Shown here: positions 1-7,385 of the stretch, in pieces
Numbering within the stretch: position 1 is the first letter of the stretch
Layout of the letters: the number at the start of each line of letters is the position of its first letter
Origin: Phycisphaeraceae bacterium
Lineage (GTDB): Bacteria; Planctomycetota; Phycisphaerae; Phycisphaerales; Phycisphaeraceae
Assembly (NCBI GenBank): GCA_029260675.1
Contig: JAJDCV010000219.1
Coordinates: 1 to 9,047 of the forward strand
Direction of reading: 5' to 3'
DNA length: 9,047 nt
Notes under the pieces: generated by a model
The model's input: only the letters and a program-made list of their open reading frames with translations
Database searches by the model: none
What the model was told of the DNA's origin: nothing
Position numbers and translations under genes: made by a program

Positions 1-14
1 TCGTTCATGTCGAT

Positions 15-1838
15 CTAGAATGATCTCCTCCACCTCAAGACACGCGTCCAGCGCATCGTCCCGTCGTATTGATTCCGTATGGACGGATAATCAATCAGCG
101 CATTATATTTCGGTGCATCTTCGATCGGCTGGGTTTGATACTCGATGTGGCCCCACGATCCGAACTTCCCGGGCTTGCTGACGTCGTTAAACGCGGTGAA
201 CAGATTGCCTCCGGCCTGCTCGAGCAGACGCATGTTAAGCAGGTAGAGACCGTACATCCGTGGGTGAGATTGAGCGCGGATGAGCGCGTCGTAGTACGGC
301 AGATTATCATCCCCGTTGGCGCTGAGGTGCTGGCCGGCCTCGTAACTGATCAGGTGGATCGGCCGGCCGAGTTTGGAAGACCAATCCCGGGCAATCTGGC
401 CGTGCCTGTCGTACCAGCCGCGGTTGTCTTGACGGATGTTCTGCTCGCAGAGGCCGAGGATGTCGTCCGCCGTGGTCGCGGGTGTAAGCCGCTTGCCCTG
501 TTTACGGGTTATGCCAAAGTAAGCCGAGGGCGCGACCGCGTCGAACTCGCCCTGTAACCGGGGCAGTAGTTTCTGGGCGACCCAGGGGTTCTGAAGATGC
601 ACCGCCGCCACGCGTACCAGCCTCCGGTTTGCGTCGTCTCCGAACACCTGAGCCCAGATCGCGAACGTCCGCCGGCAGCGCTCGGACCAGGCGTCGAAAA
701 ATTCGTCCGAGTACGTATCGCCGCCGCTAAGTTGCCGGATGTACCCGTGCTGTTTGAACTGGGTGTTCCAGACCTCGTTGGAGTACTCGATGTAGACCTT
801 CGCGTCCGGGTGAAGACGGTCACGGACTAACTCGGCGTGACGGCGTATGTACTCGTCGTCCGCCTTGTGCGGGATGCAGAACCAGGGGTCCGCGCCCAGC
901 TCATTACTCAGGGCGATCATGTACTCGATCGCAACCCCCCCGCCACGTGCCTGGGTCACCTGCCCCTTGCGCGCCCGCCCCGCCCAGCGCTGGTGCTCCG
1001 AGTTGTTGGTATTCGCCCAGTCCATGAAGCGGATCACCTTGAACGGTGCCAGGCGATCCAGGAACTCGGGCTGGAACGGCGAGATACGTGTTTCGTGTTC
1101 GATCCGTATCAGGCTCACGTCGGAGACCTGCCCGACCGTGCTCATGTCGATACCGCGTTCGCCGGTGGAGATCGTCACCTGGGCGCTGTTCGAGCCTGTG
1201 GGATTTGCCTCAGCGTCCCCGCCAAAGCGGATCGATCCGTTGCCGGACCAGGTGCAGATATATTGGCCTGGCGGGGCGTAGCCGGTCTTGAAGATGTGCC
1301 CGCTGCCCCCCTTCCGCCAGGCGTCGCTCTGAAACATCAGGTCGGTAAAGACCCAGGCCCGGCTGTAATAGGTCACGTCGGCGAGGTTCATCCCCAGGAA
1401 CGGGTTCTTGTCTGGCTTGCCAGCCGTATCCGGCGTGTCATGCACCCGTGGCTTATCGTCGGGCGGGGGCGTGTCCCGCGTCGGTGAGCCCACCGCGTCG
1501 GTTTGCGGCCCCGCCGGGGTTTGGGGTGTATCCGAGGGTGACGACATCGCCAGCATGGTCCCAAGCAATTCGTGTACCGCTTGGGCTTCGGATCGTGACA
1601 GGCTCATTTCGCGCTGTGTGCTTACCACTTCGAAACGAACACCATCGGCTGGCCCAACGGCGATCTCTCCAAACGCGATCGGCTCGTCCCTCCCCGGAGC
1701 CTCCGAGGTAACCGAGTACCGGGTCACCTGGTGCGTCCCGATATTCACGGCCTCAGCCGACGTCGAGCTTGGGCACATTGACACCATCAAGCCACACAGG
1801 CCGAACATCGTAAGCAAGCCAAGGATCCGTCGATTCAT
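15..1838 (-). CDS. Secreted glycoside-hydrolase-like protein (clan GH-A-type motifs)
   Basis: A 607-residue protein likely to be exported and to act on a polysaccharide or glycoside; no substrate can be named. Residues 1-28 form a Sec signal peptide (basic MNRR, hydrophobic core, probable cleavage after STSA). Residues about 31-98 are a small unrecognised N-terminal region, and 99-144 a Pro/Thr/Asp-rich linker. From about 145 (NPFLGMNLADVTYYSRAW) the sequence resembles TIM-barrel hydrolases. EYSNEVWN places Asn354-Glu355 where clan GH-A enzymes carry the acid/base, and ISYEAGQH places Glu500 as candidate nucleophile. The start at 1838 is chosen because AAAGGTGGAGAC precedes it, giving a good ribosome binding site, and the signal peptide begins there. 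An in-frame extension to 1985 would put 49 residues before the signal peptide and is unlikely. It is transcribed divergently from the oxidoreductase operon. The enzyme class is fairly likely; the exact GH family is unknown. Confidence 0.8.
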   Translation of the reverse strand: MNRRILGLLTMFGLCGLMVSMCPSSTSAEAVNIGTHQVTRYSVTSEAPGRDEPIAFGEIAVGPADGVRFEVVSTQREMSLSRSEAQAVHELLGTMLAMSSPSDTPQTPAGPQTDAVGSPTRDTPPPDDKPRVHDTPDTAGKPDKNPFLGMNLADVTYYSRAWVFTDLMFQSDAWRKGGSGHIFKTGYAPPGQYICTWSGNGSIRFGGDAEANPTGSNSAQVTISTGERGIDMSTVGQVSDVSLIRIEHETRISPFQPEFLDRLAPFKVIRFMDWANTNNSEHQRWAGRARKGQVTQARGGGVAIEYMIALSNELGADPWFCIPHKADDEYIRRHAELVRDRLHPDAKVYIEYSNEVWNTQFKQHGYIRQLSGGDTYSDEFFDAWSERCRRTFAIWAQVFGDDANRRLVRVAAVHLQNPWVAQKLLPRLQGEFDAVAPSAYFGITRKQGKRLTPATTADDILGLCEQNIRQDNRGWYDRHGQIARDWSSKLGRPIHLISYEAGQHLSANGDDNLPYYDALIRAQSHPRMYGLYLLNMRLLEQAGGNLFTAFNDVSKPGKFGSWGHIEYQTQPIEDAPKYNALIDYPSIRNQYDGTMRWTRVLRWRRSF

Positions 1839-1872
1839 GTCTCCACCTTTCAACCACATGTGCCCAAGTTTG

Positions 1873-1907
1873 CGCCGGAATAATGCTGCCCCCCTACCCT
1901 TGCTCAA
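1873..1907 (-). promoter_or_regulatory. Candidate sigma70-type promoter for the hydrolase-like gene
   Basis: Read on the minus strand, TTGAGC (1907-1902, four of six matches to TTGACA) is followed after 16 bp by CATTAT (1885-1880, four of six matches to TATAAT). Transcription would start near 1873. This leaves a leader of about 35 nt that contains the ribosome binding site of the gene starting at 1838. The palindrome at 1915-1932 lies immediately upstream of the -35 box. Assigned by eye; no experimental support. Confidence 0.4.
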
Positions 1908-1914
1908 CGCGACG

Positions 1915-1932
1915 GGTGTGTGCGCACACACC
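1915..1932. promoter_or_regulatory. 18-bp perfect palindrome, candidate operator (site 1)
   Basis: GGTGTGTGCGCACACACC is a perfect inverted repeat with no spacer. It contains the same 10-bp core, TGTGCGCACA, as site 2 at 2030-2039. Its centre is 43.5 bp upstream of the last base of the candidate -10 box of the minus-strand gene. A dimeric DNA-binding regulator is the simplest explanation. Bases 1916-1931 are a strictly alternating purine-pyrimidine run, so a cruciform or Z-DNA-prone segment is an alternative. It does not match the CRP/FNR spacing TGTGA-N6-TCACA. Confidence 0.5.
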
Positions 1933-2029
1933 GGGTACTTGACCGCCCAGCCCTTAGCTAACCCTTGGAGGGCCCAGCGTATCACGTTTTATCGTCCTGC
2001 CATGGATCTGATCGTAATTCTGCCTGGCA

Positions 2030-2039
2030 TGTGCGCACA
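2030..2039. promoter_or_regulatory. 10-bp palindrome, candidate operator (site 2)
   Basis: TGTGCGCACA is a perfect inverted repeat identical to the central ten bases of site 1, whose centre is 111 bp away. Its centre lies 43.5 bp upstream of the last base of the TATAAT box at 2073-2078, or about -50 from the inferred transcription start. The operon promoter has no recognisable -35 box, so an activator bound here would make sense. The regulator is not encoded in this window. Confidence 0.45.
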
Positions 2040-2072
2040 ATGTGGGCCAGATGGGCATCCTGTGGCATGGCG

Positions 2073-2085
2073 TATAATCGGTCTA
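2073..2085 (+). promoter_or_regulatory. Perfect -10 box, probable leaderless start of the oxidoreductase operon
   Basis: TATAAT at 2073-2078 matches the sigma70 -10 consensus in all six bases. Seven bases after its last base is the A of the ATG at 2085, exactly where transcription would normally begin. No Shine-Dalgarno sequence lies before that ATG. Together these suggest a leaderless mRNA. No TTGACA-like hexamer is seen 16-18 bp upstream (the region reads GATGGGC), so the promoter may depend on an activator. Confidence 0.5.
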
Positions 2086-4403
2086 TGTCAGAAGACTCTC
2101 AAGAAGACTCCGCCAGCGGGCAGGATCCGGGCCCCGGCTCTCCCGGCCGGGTCAAGCCTTATGCCGGTCCTGCGGGTGGGTGGGGCTCACTCAAGGCCGC
2201 GATCGGACATACCCTTGACCAGGGTGGTGTTCTCGGGGCGGCCTCGGCTTTGTTACGCGTCAACCAGCCCGACGGGTTCGATTGTCCGGGCTGTGCCTGG
2301 CCCGAGCCAGCCGACGCGGGGGCGGGGATGTTTGAGTTCTGCGAGAACGGGATCAAGGCCGTCACCTGGGAAACCACGCCCAAGCGGGTTGAGCGCGGGT
2401 TTTTCGCCAAGCACGCGGTTTCATTTCTACATGGACAATCCGACCGCTGGCTGGAAGACCAGGGCCGGCTGACCGAGCCGATGCGGTACAACCGGGAAAC
2501 GGACCACTACGAGCCGGTGACCTGGGAGGACGCCTTTTCTTTATTGGCGGATCGTCTTAACTCGCTTAGCGACCCCATCCGCGCGGTGTTCTACACCTCC
2601 GGCAGAACCTCCAACGAGGCGGCGTTCCTGTATCAGCTATTCGTCCGCAAGCTGGGGACCAACAACCTGCCGGACTGCTCGAACATGTGTCACGAGTCGT
2701 CCGGGGTCGCGCTGACCGAAACGATCGGTACCGGCAAGGGGACGGTGACGATCCAGGATTTCGAGTTGGCGGATTGCATCCTGGTGATTGGGCAGAACCC
2801 CGGCACGAACCACCCGCGGATGCTGACCGAGCTTCAGAAGGCCGCCAAGCGCGGCGCGAAGATCATCACAATCAACCCGCTTAAAGAGCGCGGCCTGGAA
2901 CGCTTCAAGCACCCCCAGCACCCCACCGAGATGCTCTTGCCCTCCGGCGGGACCGCGATCAGTTCAACCTACCTGCAACCGCTCGTCGGTGGCGACCTCG
3001 CTGCGCTTAAAGGCATCTGTAAACGCCTGGTCGAGTTGGAAGATCAAACCCCCGGCTCGGTGGTTGACCGCGGGTTCATCGACGAACATACCGCGGGGGT
3101 CGATGCGTTCCTCGACGACCTGGGCACCACCGCGTGGCAGGAGATCGAGTTGCAATCCGGCCTGACGCGAAAGGCTCTGGCAGAGATCGCCGAGATCTAC
3201 ACCGGTTCACAGCGCGTAATCGCCTGCTGGGCGATGGGGCTGACCCAGCACAAGCACGCGGTCCCGACGATCCAGATGATCGCGAACCTTTTGCTGTTGG
3301 GTGGCAACCTCGGCAAGCCCGGGGCCGGCGTCTGCCCGGTCCGTGGCCATTCCAATGTCCAGGGCGATCGCACGATGGGGATCGTCGAACGCCCCGCCGC
3401 CGCGTTCCTTGATAGCCTGGGGAAAGTCTTTGATTTTCAACCGCCCCGCGAGCCCGGCTACAACACCGTCGAAGCGATTCAAGCGATGTCACAAGGCCGG
3501 GTCAACGTCTTCTTCGCGATGGGTGGGAACTTCGCGGCCGCTTCCCCAGACTCTGCCCACACTTATCGCGCACTGGAACGTTGCGGCCTGACCGTGCATG
3601 TCTCGACCAAGCTGAATCGCTCACACACGGTCGTCGGGAACGATGCGTTGATCCTGCCGTGCCTGGGCAGGACCGAGTTGGACGTCACCGAAGCCGGACC
3701 ACAGCGGGTCACGGTTGAAGATTCGATGTCGCAGGTTCATGCCTCGTCGGGTAACCGTCCGCCGGCGTCCCCGATGCTGCTCTCGGAGCCGGCGATCGTG
3801 GCGGGGCTGGCACGGGCCACGTTCCCGGGTGATGCGATCCATTGGCAAGCCTTCGCCGAAGATTACAACCTGATCCGAGACAAGATCGCCGAGGTGCTGC
3901 CGGACCTGTTCCATGATTACAACGCGCGTATCAATCGCCCCGGCGGGTTCTACCTGGGCAACCCGGCCCGCGAACGCCAATGGGAAACACAAAGCGGCAA
4001 GGCACAGTTCACTGTCGCCGCGATCCCGGACCTCACCCTGCCTCCGGGGCAGCTTCGCCTGATGACACTGCGTTCACACGACCAGTACAACACGACTGTG
4101 TACAGCGATAACGACCGGTATCGTGGTGTATCGGGGACGCGGCGGGTGATCTTCATGCATGCGGATGACATCGCGGCGTTTGGGCTTGGCGACGGGCAAT
4201 CAGTCAGTATCGAGAGTCACTTTGCCGACGGGGTCCAACGCCGTGTCACGGGTTTCCGCGTTGTGTCTTATGACATCCCACCCCGGTGCGCCGCCGGTTA
4301 CTTCCCGGAGTTGAACCCGCTGGTGTCGGTCAATTCAACAGCCGACGGGTCACACACGCCGACCTCCAAATTCATCCCCGTGACGGTGAGCGCGTCATCA
4401 TGA
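2085..4403 (+). CDS. FdhF/YdeP-family molybdopterin oxidoreductase, formate dehydrogenase alpha-like
   Basis: A 772-residue cytoplasmic oxidoreductase of the DMSO-reductase superfamily, close in length and sequence to E. coli YdeP. It should bind bis-molybdopterin guanine dinucleotide and an iron-sulfur cluster. No signal peptide or twin-arginine motif is visible. The N-terminus carries GPAGGWGSL and VNQPDGFDCPGCAWPEP. Cys67, Cys70 and Cys86 (FEFCENG) are candidate cluster ligands; a fourth is not obvious. SNMCHESSG puts Cys202 where E. coli FdhF has its selenocysteine Mo ligand, so this is a cysteine version. GQNPGTNHPRML, KRGAKIITINP and the C-terminal LRSHDQYNTTVYSDNDRYRG are typical family blocks. 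I start it at 2085 because of the -10 box directly upstream; earlier in-frame ATGs add non-conserved residues. It overlaps fdhD by four bases. Formate is the usual guess, but YdeP-type enzymes have no well-proven substrate. Confidence 0.93.
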   Translation: MSEDSQEDSASGQDPGPGSPGRVKPYAGPAGGWGSLKAAIGHTLDQGGVLGAASALLRVNQPDGFDCPGCAWPEPADAGAGMFEFCENGIKAVTWETTPKRVERGFFAKHAVSFLHGQSDRWLEDQGRLTEPMRYNRETDHYEPVTWEDAFSLLADRLNSLSDPIRAVFYTSGRTSNEAAFLYQLFVRKLGTNNLPDCSNMCHESSGVALTETIGTGKGTVTIQDFELADCILVIGQNPGTNHPRMLTELQKAAKRGAKIITINPLKERGLERFKHPQHPTEMLLPSGGTAISSTYLQPLVGGDLAALKGICKRLVELEDQTPGSVVDRGFIDEHTAGVDAFLDDLGTTAWQEIELQSGLTRKALAEIAEIYTGSQRVIACWAMGLTQHKHAVPTIQMIANLLLLGGNLGKPGAGVCPVRGHSNVQGDRTMGIVERPAAAFLDSLGKVFDFQPPREPGYNTVEAIQAMSQGRVNVFFAMGGNFAAASPDSAHTYRALERCGLTVHVSTKLNRSHTVVGNDALILPCLGRTELDVTEAGPQRVTVEDSMSQVHASSGNRPPASPMLLSEPAIVAGLARATFPGDAIHWQAFAEDYNLIRDKIAEVLPDLFHDYNARINRPGGFYLGNPARERQWETQSGKAQFTVAAIPDLTLPPGQLRLMTLRSHDQYNTTVYSDNDRYRGVSGTRRVIFMHADDIAAFGLGDGQSVSIESHFADGVQRRVTGFRVVSYDIPPRCAAGYFPELNPLVSVNSTADGSHTPTSKFIPVTVSASS

Positions 4404-5227
4404 TCGAATCCCGCCCGGTCTGGAAATACCAAAACGGCAAGCTGTCACAGGTCGATGATGACCTGGCGATCGAGGAGCCTTTGGAGATCCGCGTGCGGGG
4501 CCGATCGGTCGCGGTGACGATGCGCACCCCCGGTTCACCCGGGCCTGATGGCAAGCGTGACGACCAGGACGCCGAACTCGCCGCCGGGTTTTTGTTAAGC
4601 GAAGGCCTGATCCGATCGGCCGACGACGTGGTGCGTATCGACCCGTGCGTCCGGACGGAAAGTGGAAACATCGTCAACGTCTTTCTCGCCCCGGGTATCA
4701 AGATCGATCTAGATCGGCTATCCCGGCATGTGTTTGCCTCTTCAAGCTGTGGGCTGTGCGGTAAGACGACCATCGAGTCACTGCACCAGCATTTTGAGCC
4801 GGTTGAATCGGATGTCATTATCCGCCGGGACATGCTGACTACCCTGCCGGGGAAGCTGCGAGAAGTGCAGACCGGATTTGACAGGACCGGTGGGCTGCAC
4901 GCGGCGGCGTTGTTTGACGCGGTGGGCACACTGATCGCTGCCCGTGAAGACGTCGGTCGGCACAACGCGGCGGACAAGCTGCTGGGCTATGCGCTGATGC
5001 GAAAAATGACCCCGCTGGATCGGCATGTGTTGCTTGTATCGGGGCGGGCGTCTTTCGAGATCGTGCAGAAAGCCCTCGCAGCTAGCATCCCTATCGTCGC
5101 GGCGGTGTCGGCACCATCCAGCCTAGCGGTGGAACTCGCCGAAGACTCGGGGATGACGCTTGTGGGCTTTCTCCGTGAAGGGCGGATGAATGTCTACTGC
5201 GGCGAGCAGCGTATTACGAGCGAATAG
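4400..5227 (+). CDS. fdhD: FdhD, sulfur carrier for formate dehydrogenase molybdenum cofactor
   Basis: A 275-residue cytoplasmic protein of typical FdhD length. In E. coli, FdhD takes sulfur from the cysteine desulfurase IscS and delivers it to the molybdenum cofactor before insertion into FdhF. The sulfur-relay motif SSCGLCGK is present, with Cys117 and Cys120. Other conserved blocks are DAELAAGFLLSEGLI, GGLHAAALFD, AREDVGRHNAADKLLG, VSGRASFEIVQKA and the C-terminal GFLREGRMNVY. The start ATG at 4400 overlaps the stop of the oxidoreductase in ATGA, so translation is probably coupled. A longer in-frame start at 4286 lies inside the upstream gene and adds unrelated sequence. Pairing with an FdhF/YdeP-type gene is a familiar arrangement and supports both calls. 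No terminator is evident after the stop. Confidence 0.96.
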   Translation: MIESRPVWKYQNGKLSQVDDDLAIEEPLEIRVRGRSVAVTMRTPGSPGPDGKRDDQDAELAAGFLLSEGLIRSADDVVRIDPCVRTESGNIVNVFLAPGIKIDLDRLSRHVFASSSCGLCGKTTIESLHQHFEPVESDVIIRRDMLTTLPGKLREVQTGFDRTGGLHAAALFDAVGTLIAAREDVGRHNAADKLLGYALMRKMTPLDRHVLLVSGRASFEIVQKALAASIPIVAAVSAPSSLAVELAEDSGMTLVGFLREGRMNVYCGEQRITSE

Positions 5228-5397
5228 CCCCCTGCCGCCGGGCTTCTGCCACCCCGCTGCCGACGCATCCCCCACAAATTCAAAGCCCGATGTTCCGGTA
5301 ACCCTGTCGTTGTATCCATCCTGCGCCGTTTAATCGGTGTACCCGTGCTATCGCCTTCACCCGTCGCCACAGATAGCCGATACGCGATCCTGACAAC

Positions 5398-5437
5398 CAT
5401 CACGACCACCCCGGTCGTCATGATAGGAGAGGAGAAA
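5398..5437 (+). promoter_or_regulatory. Leader hairpin and strong ribosome binding site before the propeller lipoprotein
   Basis: ACGACC (5402-5407) and GGTCGT (5413-5418) form a perfect 6-bp stem around the loop ACCCC. The stem gains three more pairs (CAT/ATG) beyond one C-C mismatch. Immediately after it comes the purine-rich AGGAGAGGAGAAA directly before the ATG at 5438. The hairpin may protect the 5' end of the mRNA or affect access to the ribosome binding site; this is inference. The 210 bp between fdhD and this gene contain a -10-like TTTAAT at 5329-5334 but no good -35 box. Confidence 0.35.
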
Positions 5438-7348
5438 ATGGTGAAAACCATCCACCGTCCGTTCTACACCCATCGTATCTTCCAGGTCACCGCCGCGGTC
5501 ATCACGGCTATGGTGTCCGCTGTGCTGGTCAGCTGCGCCACGCACGAAACGGCCGCCGACTTCGAACCGGAATGGGAGAAGCTGGTCGTTGAAGTCGCCC
5601 GCTTCCCCAAGGCTCAGCCCACCGGTGTGGCGGTATCGAGCACGGGCCGGGTGTTCGTGAACTTCCCCTACTGGGACAACCAGCCGGGTGTGTGTGTCGC
5701 CGAGCTTGACGCCGACGGCATCCTCAACCCGTTCCCCAGCCGGAGCTGGAACCGCTGGGACGGCAAGAGTGCGACCTCCGCGCTACGTTCGTTCGTCAGC
5801 GCCCAGGCTCTGTACGTCGATAATGACGACTTCCTATGGGCGCTGGACTCCGGCAGCCCGCGCCAGGAAAGCGGCGTTGTCGTCGCGGGCCCCAAGCTCT
5901 TTAAGATCGACCTCAGTGACAACAGCATCGCCCAGGTCTTCTACTTCGATCAGAAGCGCGACCTGGCCCCGTACAGTTTCCTCAGCGACTTCCGTGTCGA
6001 CACCGACAAGAACGTCGCCTACATCTCCGACGCCGGGCGCGGCGGGGTTCTGGTCTATAACCTCAAGACCCGCGAGGCCCGTACCGTGCTGCTCGGCCAC
6101 GAATCCACCCAGCCACAGGAAGGCGTGATCGCACAGATCGGATCGCACCCCTGGGTCAACATCCTGGGCCAGCGTCCAAGCTACGGCGTCGCCGGGATGG
6201 CGCTTTCCAATGACAAGCAGTGGCTGTACTACCAGCCCATGTGCGGCCGTGACCTCTTCCGGGTCCCGACCGATGCGCTGATCGACGACCGCCTCACCGC
6301 CGGTGGTTTAGGTTCACAGGTCGAGCACCTGGGTAACACCGGATCGGTCGTTGATGGTCTGTGGATGGACGAAAATGACAACCTCTACCTCACCGCGGTC
6401 GAGAAGGACGCGATCCTCGTGCGTCGCCCGACCGGTGAGTTCGAGACCTTCGTTGCCGACGAACGGCTGCAGTGGCCCGACTCCCTGGCGATGGGCAACG
6501 ACGGGTATCTCTACTTCACCACGTCGATGCGTCACCTGCAGTCGCCGTACCGCTTGGCGGACGTGAAGACCCAGCCTTATTTCCTGATGAAGGTGTCCGT
6601 GGCCAAGGTCCAGCGTGCTGTTGAAGCCAAGCGTGATGCGGAGTTTGCCCGTCACGCCGCCGCGCAGGCCTCGCACGAGGCGGCGCAAGCCAGGCAGCAG
6701 GCACTGAATCAGAAGCGCCAGGCCCAGCTGGTCGCCCGTGCAGCGGAGCTTGAAGCCAAGCGTGCCGCACAGGCTCAGCAGCTCGCCGAGGCCGCCACCA
6801 AGGTCCAGGCCGACGCCGCCAGCGCGGTGGAGCAAGCCGCCGAGCAGCAGGCGCTGGTGGCCGCACAGGCCAGGGCCGAGGTCGAGTTAGCCAAGGCCCA
6901 GCTCGCCGAGGCCAAGGCGGCAGTCGAAGAAGCCAAGAAAGCCGCTGCCCTGGCCAAGGTTCTTGCCGATGAGGCTCGTGTCAAAGCCCAGGCCGGCCAA
7001 CAGGCCAAGGCCCAGGCCCTCGCCGCACGCCAGCAGGCCCTGGCCGCCAAGGCCGCTTTCGAGCAGGCCTCTGCACAGGCCAAGGATGCACAGGCGTACG
7101 CGGACAAGCTCAGTCAACAGCTTGCCCAACAGCAGGCCAAGGCCGACCAGGCTAATCAGCAGGCCCAAGACGCCGCCAGTCAGGCCAAGCAGCACGACCT
7201 CGCCGCACAGCAGGCCAAATCCCAGGCCCAGCTTGCCAAGGATGTTGCCGAGCAGGCCCAACGGCATGCGGATGCGGCTGAAAACGCCGAGTCCGGCACC
7301 CACGCCGGCGACGCGACCCAGACCGTCGAGGTGGAAACCGAACCCTAA
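5438..7348 (+). CDS. Lipoprotein with yellow/MRJP-type beta-propeller and long Ala-rich helical rod
   Basis: A 636-residue protein with an unusual two-part build. The N-terminus is a lipoprotein signal: hydrophobic segment about 15-32, then lipobox LVSC with Cys33. Residues about 50-385 resemble the major royal jelly/yellow family of beta-propellers: PTGVAVSSTGRVFVNFPYWD from Pro61, FLWALDSGSP from Phe132, VAYISDAGRGGVLVYNL, and NDGYLYFTTS near the end. From about 389 to 617 the protein is almost wholly Ala, Gln, Lys and Glu, with repeats such as AKAQLAEAKAAVEEAKKAAA, predicting a long helix or coiled coil. A short acidic tail, VEVETEP, ends it. No second membrane segment is present. The start is set by the AGGAGAGGAG site. 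Bacterial members of the propeller family are often annotated as dopachrome tautomerase-related without proven activity, so no reaction is assigned. It probably sits on a periplasmic membrane face. Confidence 0.85.
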   Translation: MVKTIHRPFYTHRIFQVTAAVITAMVSAVLVSCATHETAADFEPEWEKLVVEVARFPKAQPTGVAVSSTGRVFVNFPYWDNQPGVCVAELDADGILNPFPSRSWNRWDGKSATSALRSFVSAQALYVDNDDFLWALDSGSPRQESGVVVAGPKLFKIDLSDNSIAQVFYFDQKRDLAPYSFLSDFRVDTDKNVAYISDAGRGGVLVYNLKTREARTVLLGHESTQPQEGVIAQIGSHPWVNILGQRPSYGVAGMALSNDKQWLYYQPMCGRDLFRVPTDALIDDRLTAGGLGSQVEHLGNTGSVVDGLWMDENDNLYLTAVEKDAILVRRPTGEFETFVADERLQWPDSLAMGNDGYLYFTTSMRHLQSPYRLADVKTQPYFLMKVSVAKVQRAVEAKRDAEFARHAAAQASHEAAQARQQALNQKRQAQLVARAAELEAKRAAQAQQLAEAATKVQADAASAVEQAAEQQALVAAQARAEVELAKAQLAEAKAAVEEAKKAAALAKVLADEARVKAQAGQQAKAQALAARQQALAAKAAFEQASAQAKDAQAYADKLSQQLAQQQAKADQANQQAQDAASQAKQHDLAAQQAKSQAQLAKDVAEQAQRHADAAENAESGTHAGDATQTVEVETEP

Positions 7349-7385
7349 ACCAAAACCCACGGATCGCCCGCACGACCCGTTTATC

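Noticed and set aside
1..8. ATG on the minus strand at 8-6 as the start of a further gene downstream of the hydrolase-like gene.
   Set aside because: Only two codons are visible and the nearest GGAGG is about 18 bases away, so nothing can be supported.
837..1487. Plus-strand reading frame of 216 codons inside the hydrolase-like gene.
   Set aside because: Shadow of the minus-strand gene: no ribosome binding site, no recognisable domain, and the minus frame has a signal peptide and family motifs.
1839..1985. In-frame N-terminal extension of the hydrolase-like gene to 1985.
   Set aside because: It would bury the signal peptide 49 residues inside the protein and run through the promoter and palindrome; the ATG at 1838 has a good ribosome binding site.
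1965..2084. Upstream in-frame start of the oxidoreductase.
   Set aside because: The extra 40 residues do not resemble the family and overlap the TATAAT box; the ATG at 2085 sits at the predicted transcription start.
4700..4718. GATC-rich palindromic stretch around AGATCGATCT.
   Set aside because: It lies within the fdhD coding sequence and is explained by its codons (Ile-Lys-Ile-Asp-Leu-Asp).
6602..7290. Recurring GCCAAGGCCCAGGCC-like units as a tandem repeat or CRISPR-like array.
   Set aside because: The units are irregular in length and sequence and follow the codons of the Ala/Lys/Gln-rich helix, so they are explained by the protein.
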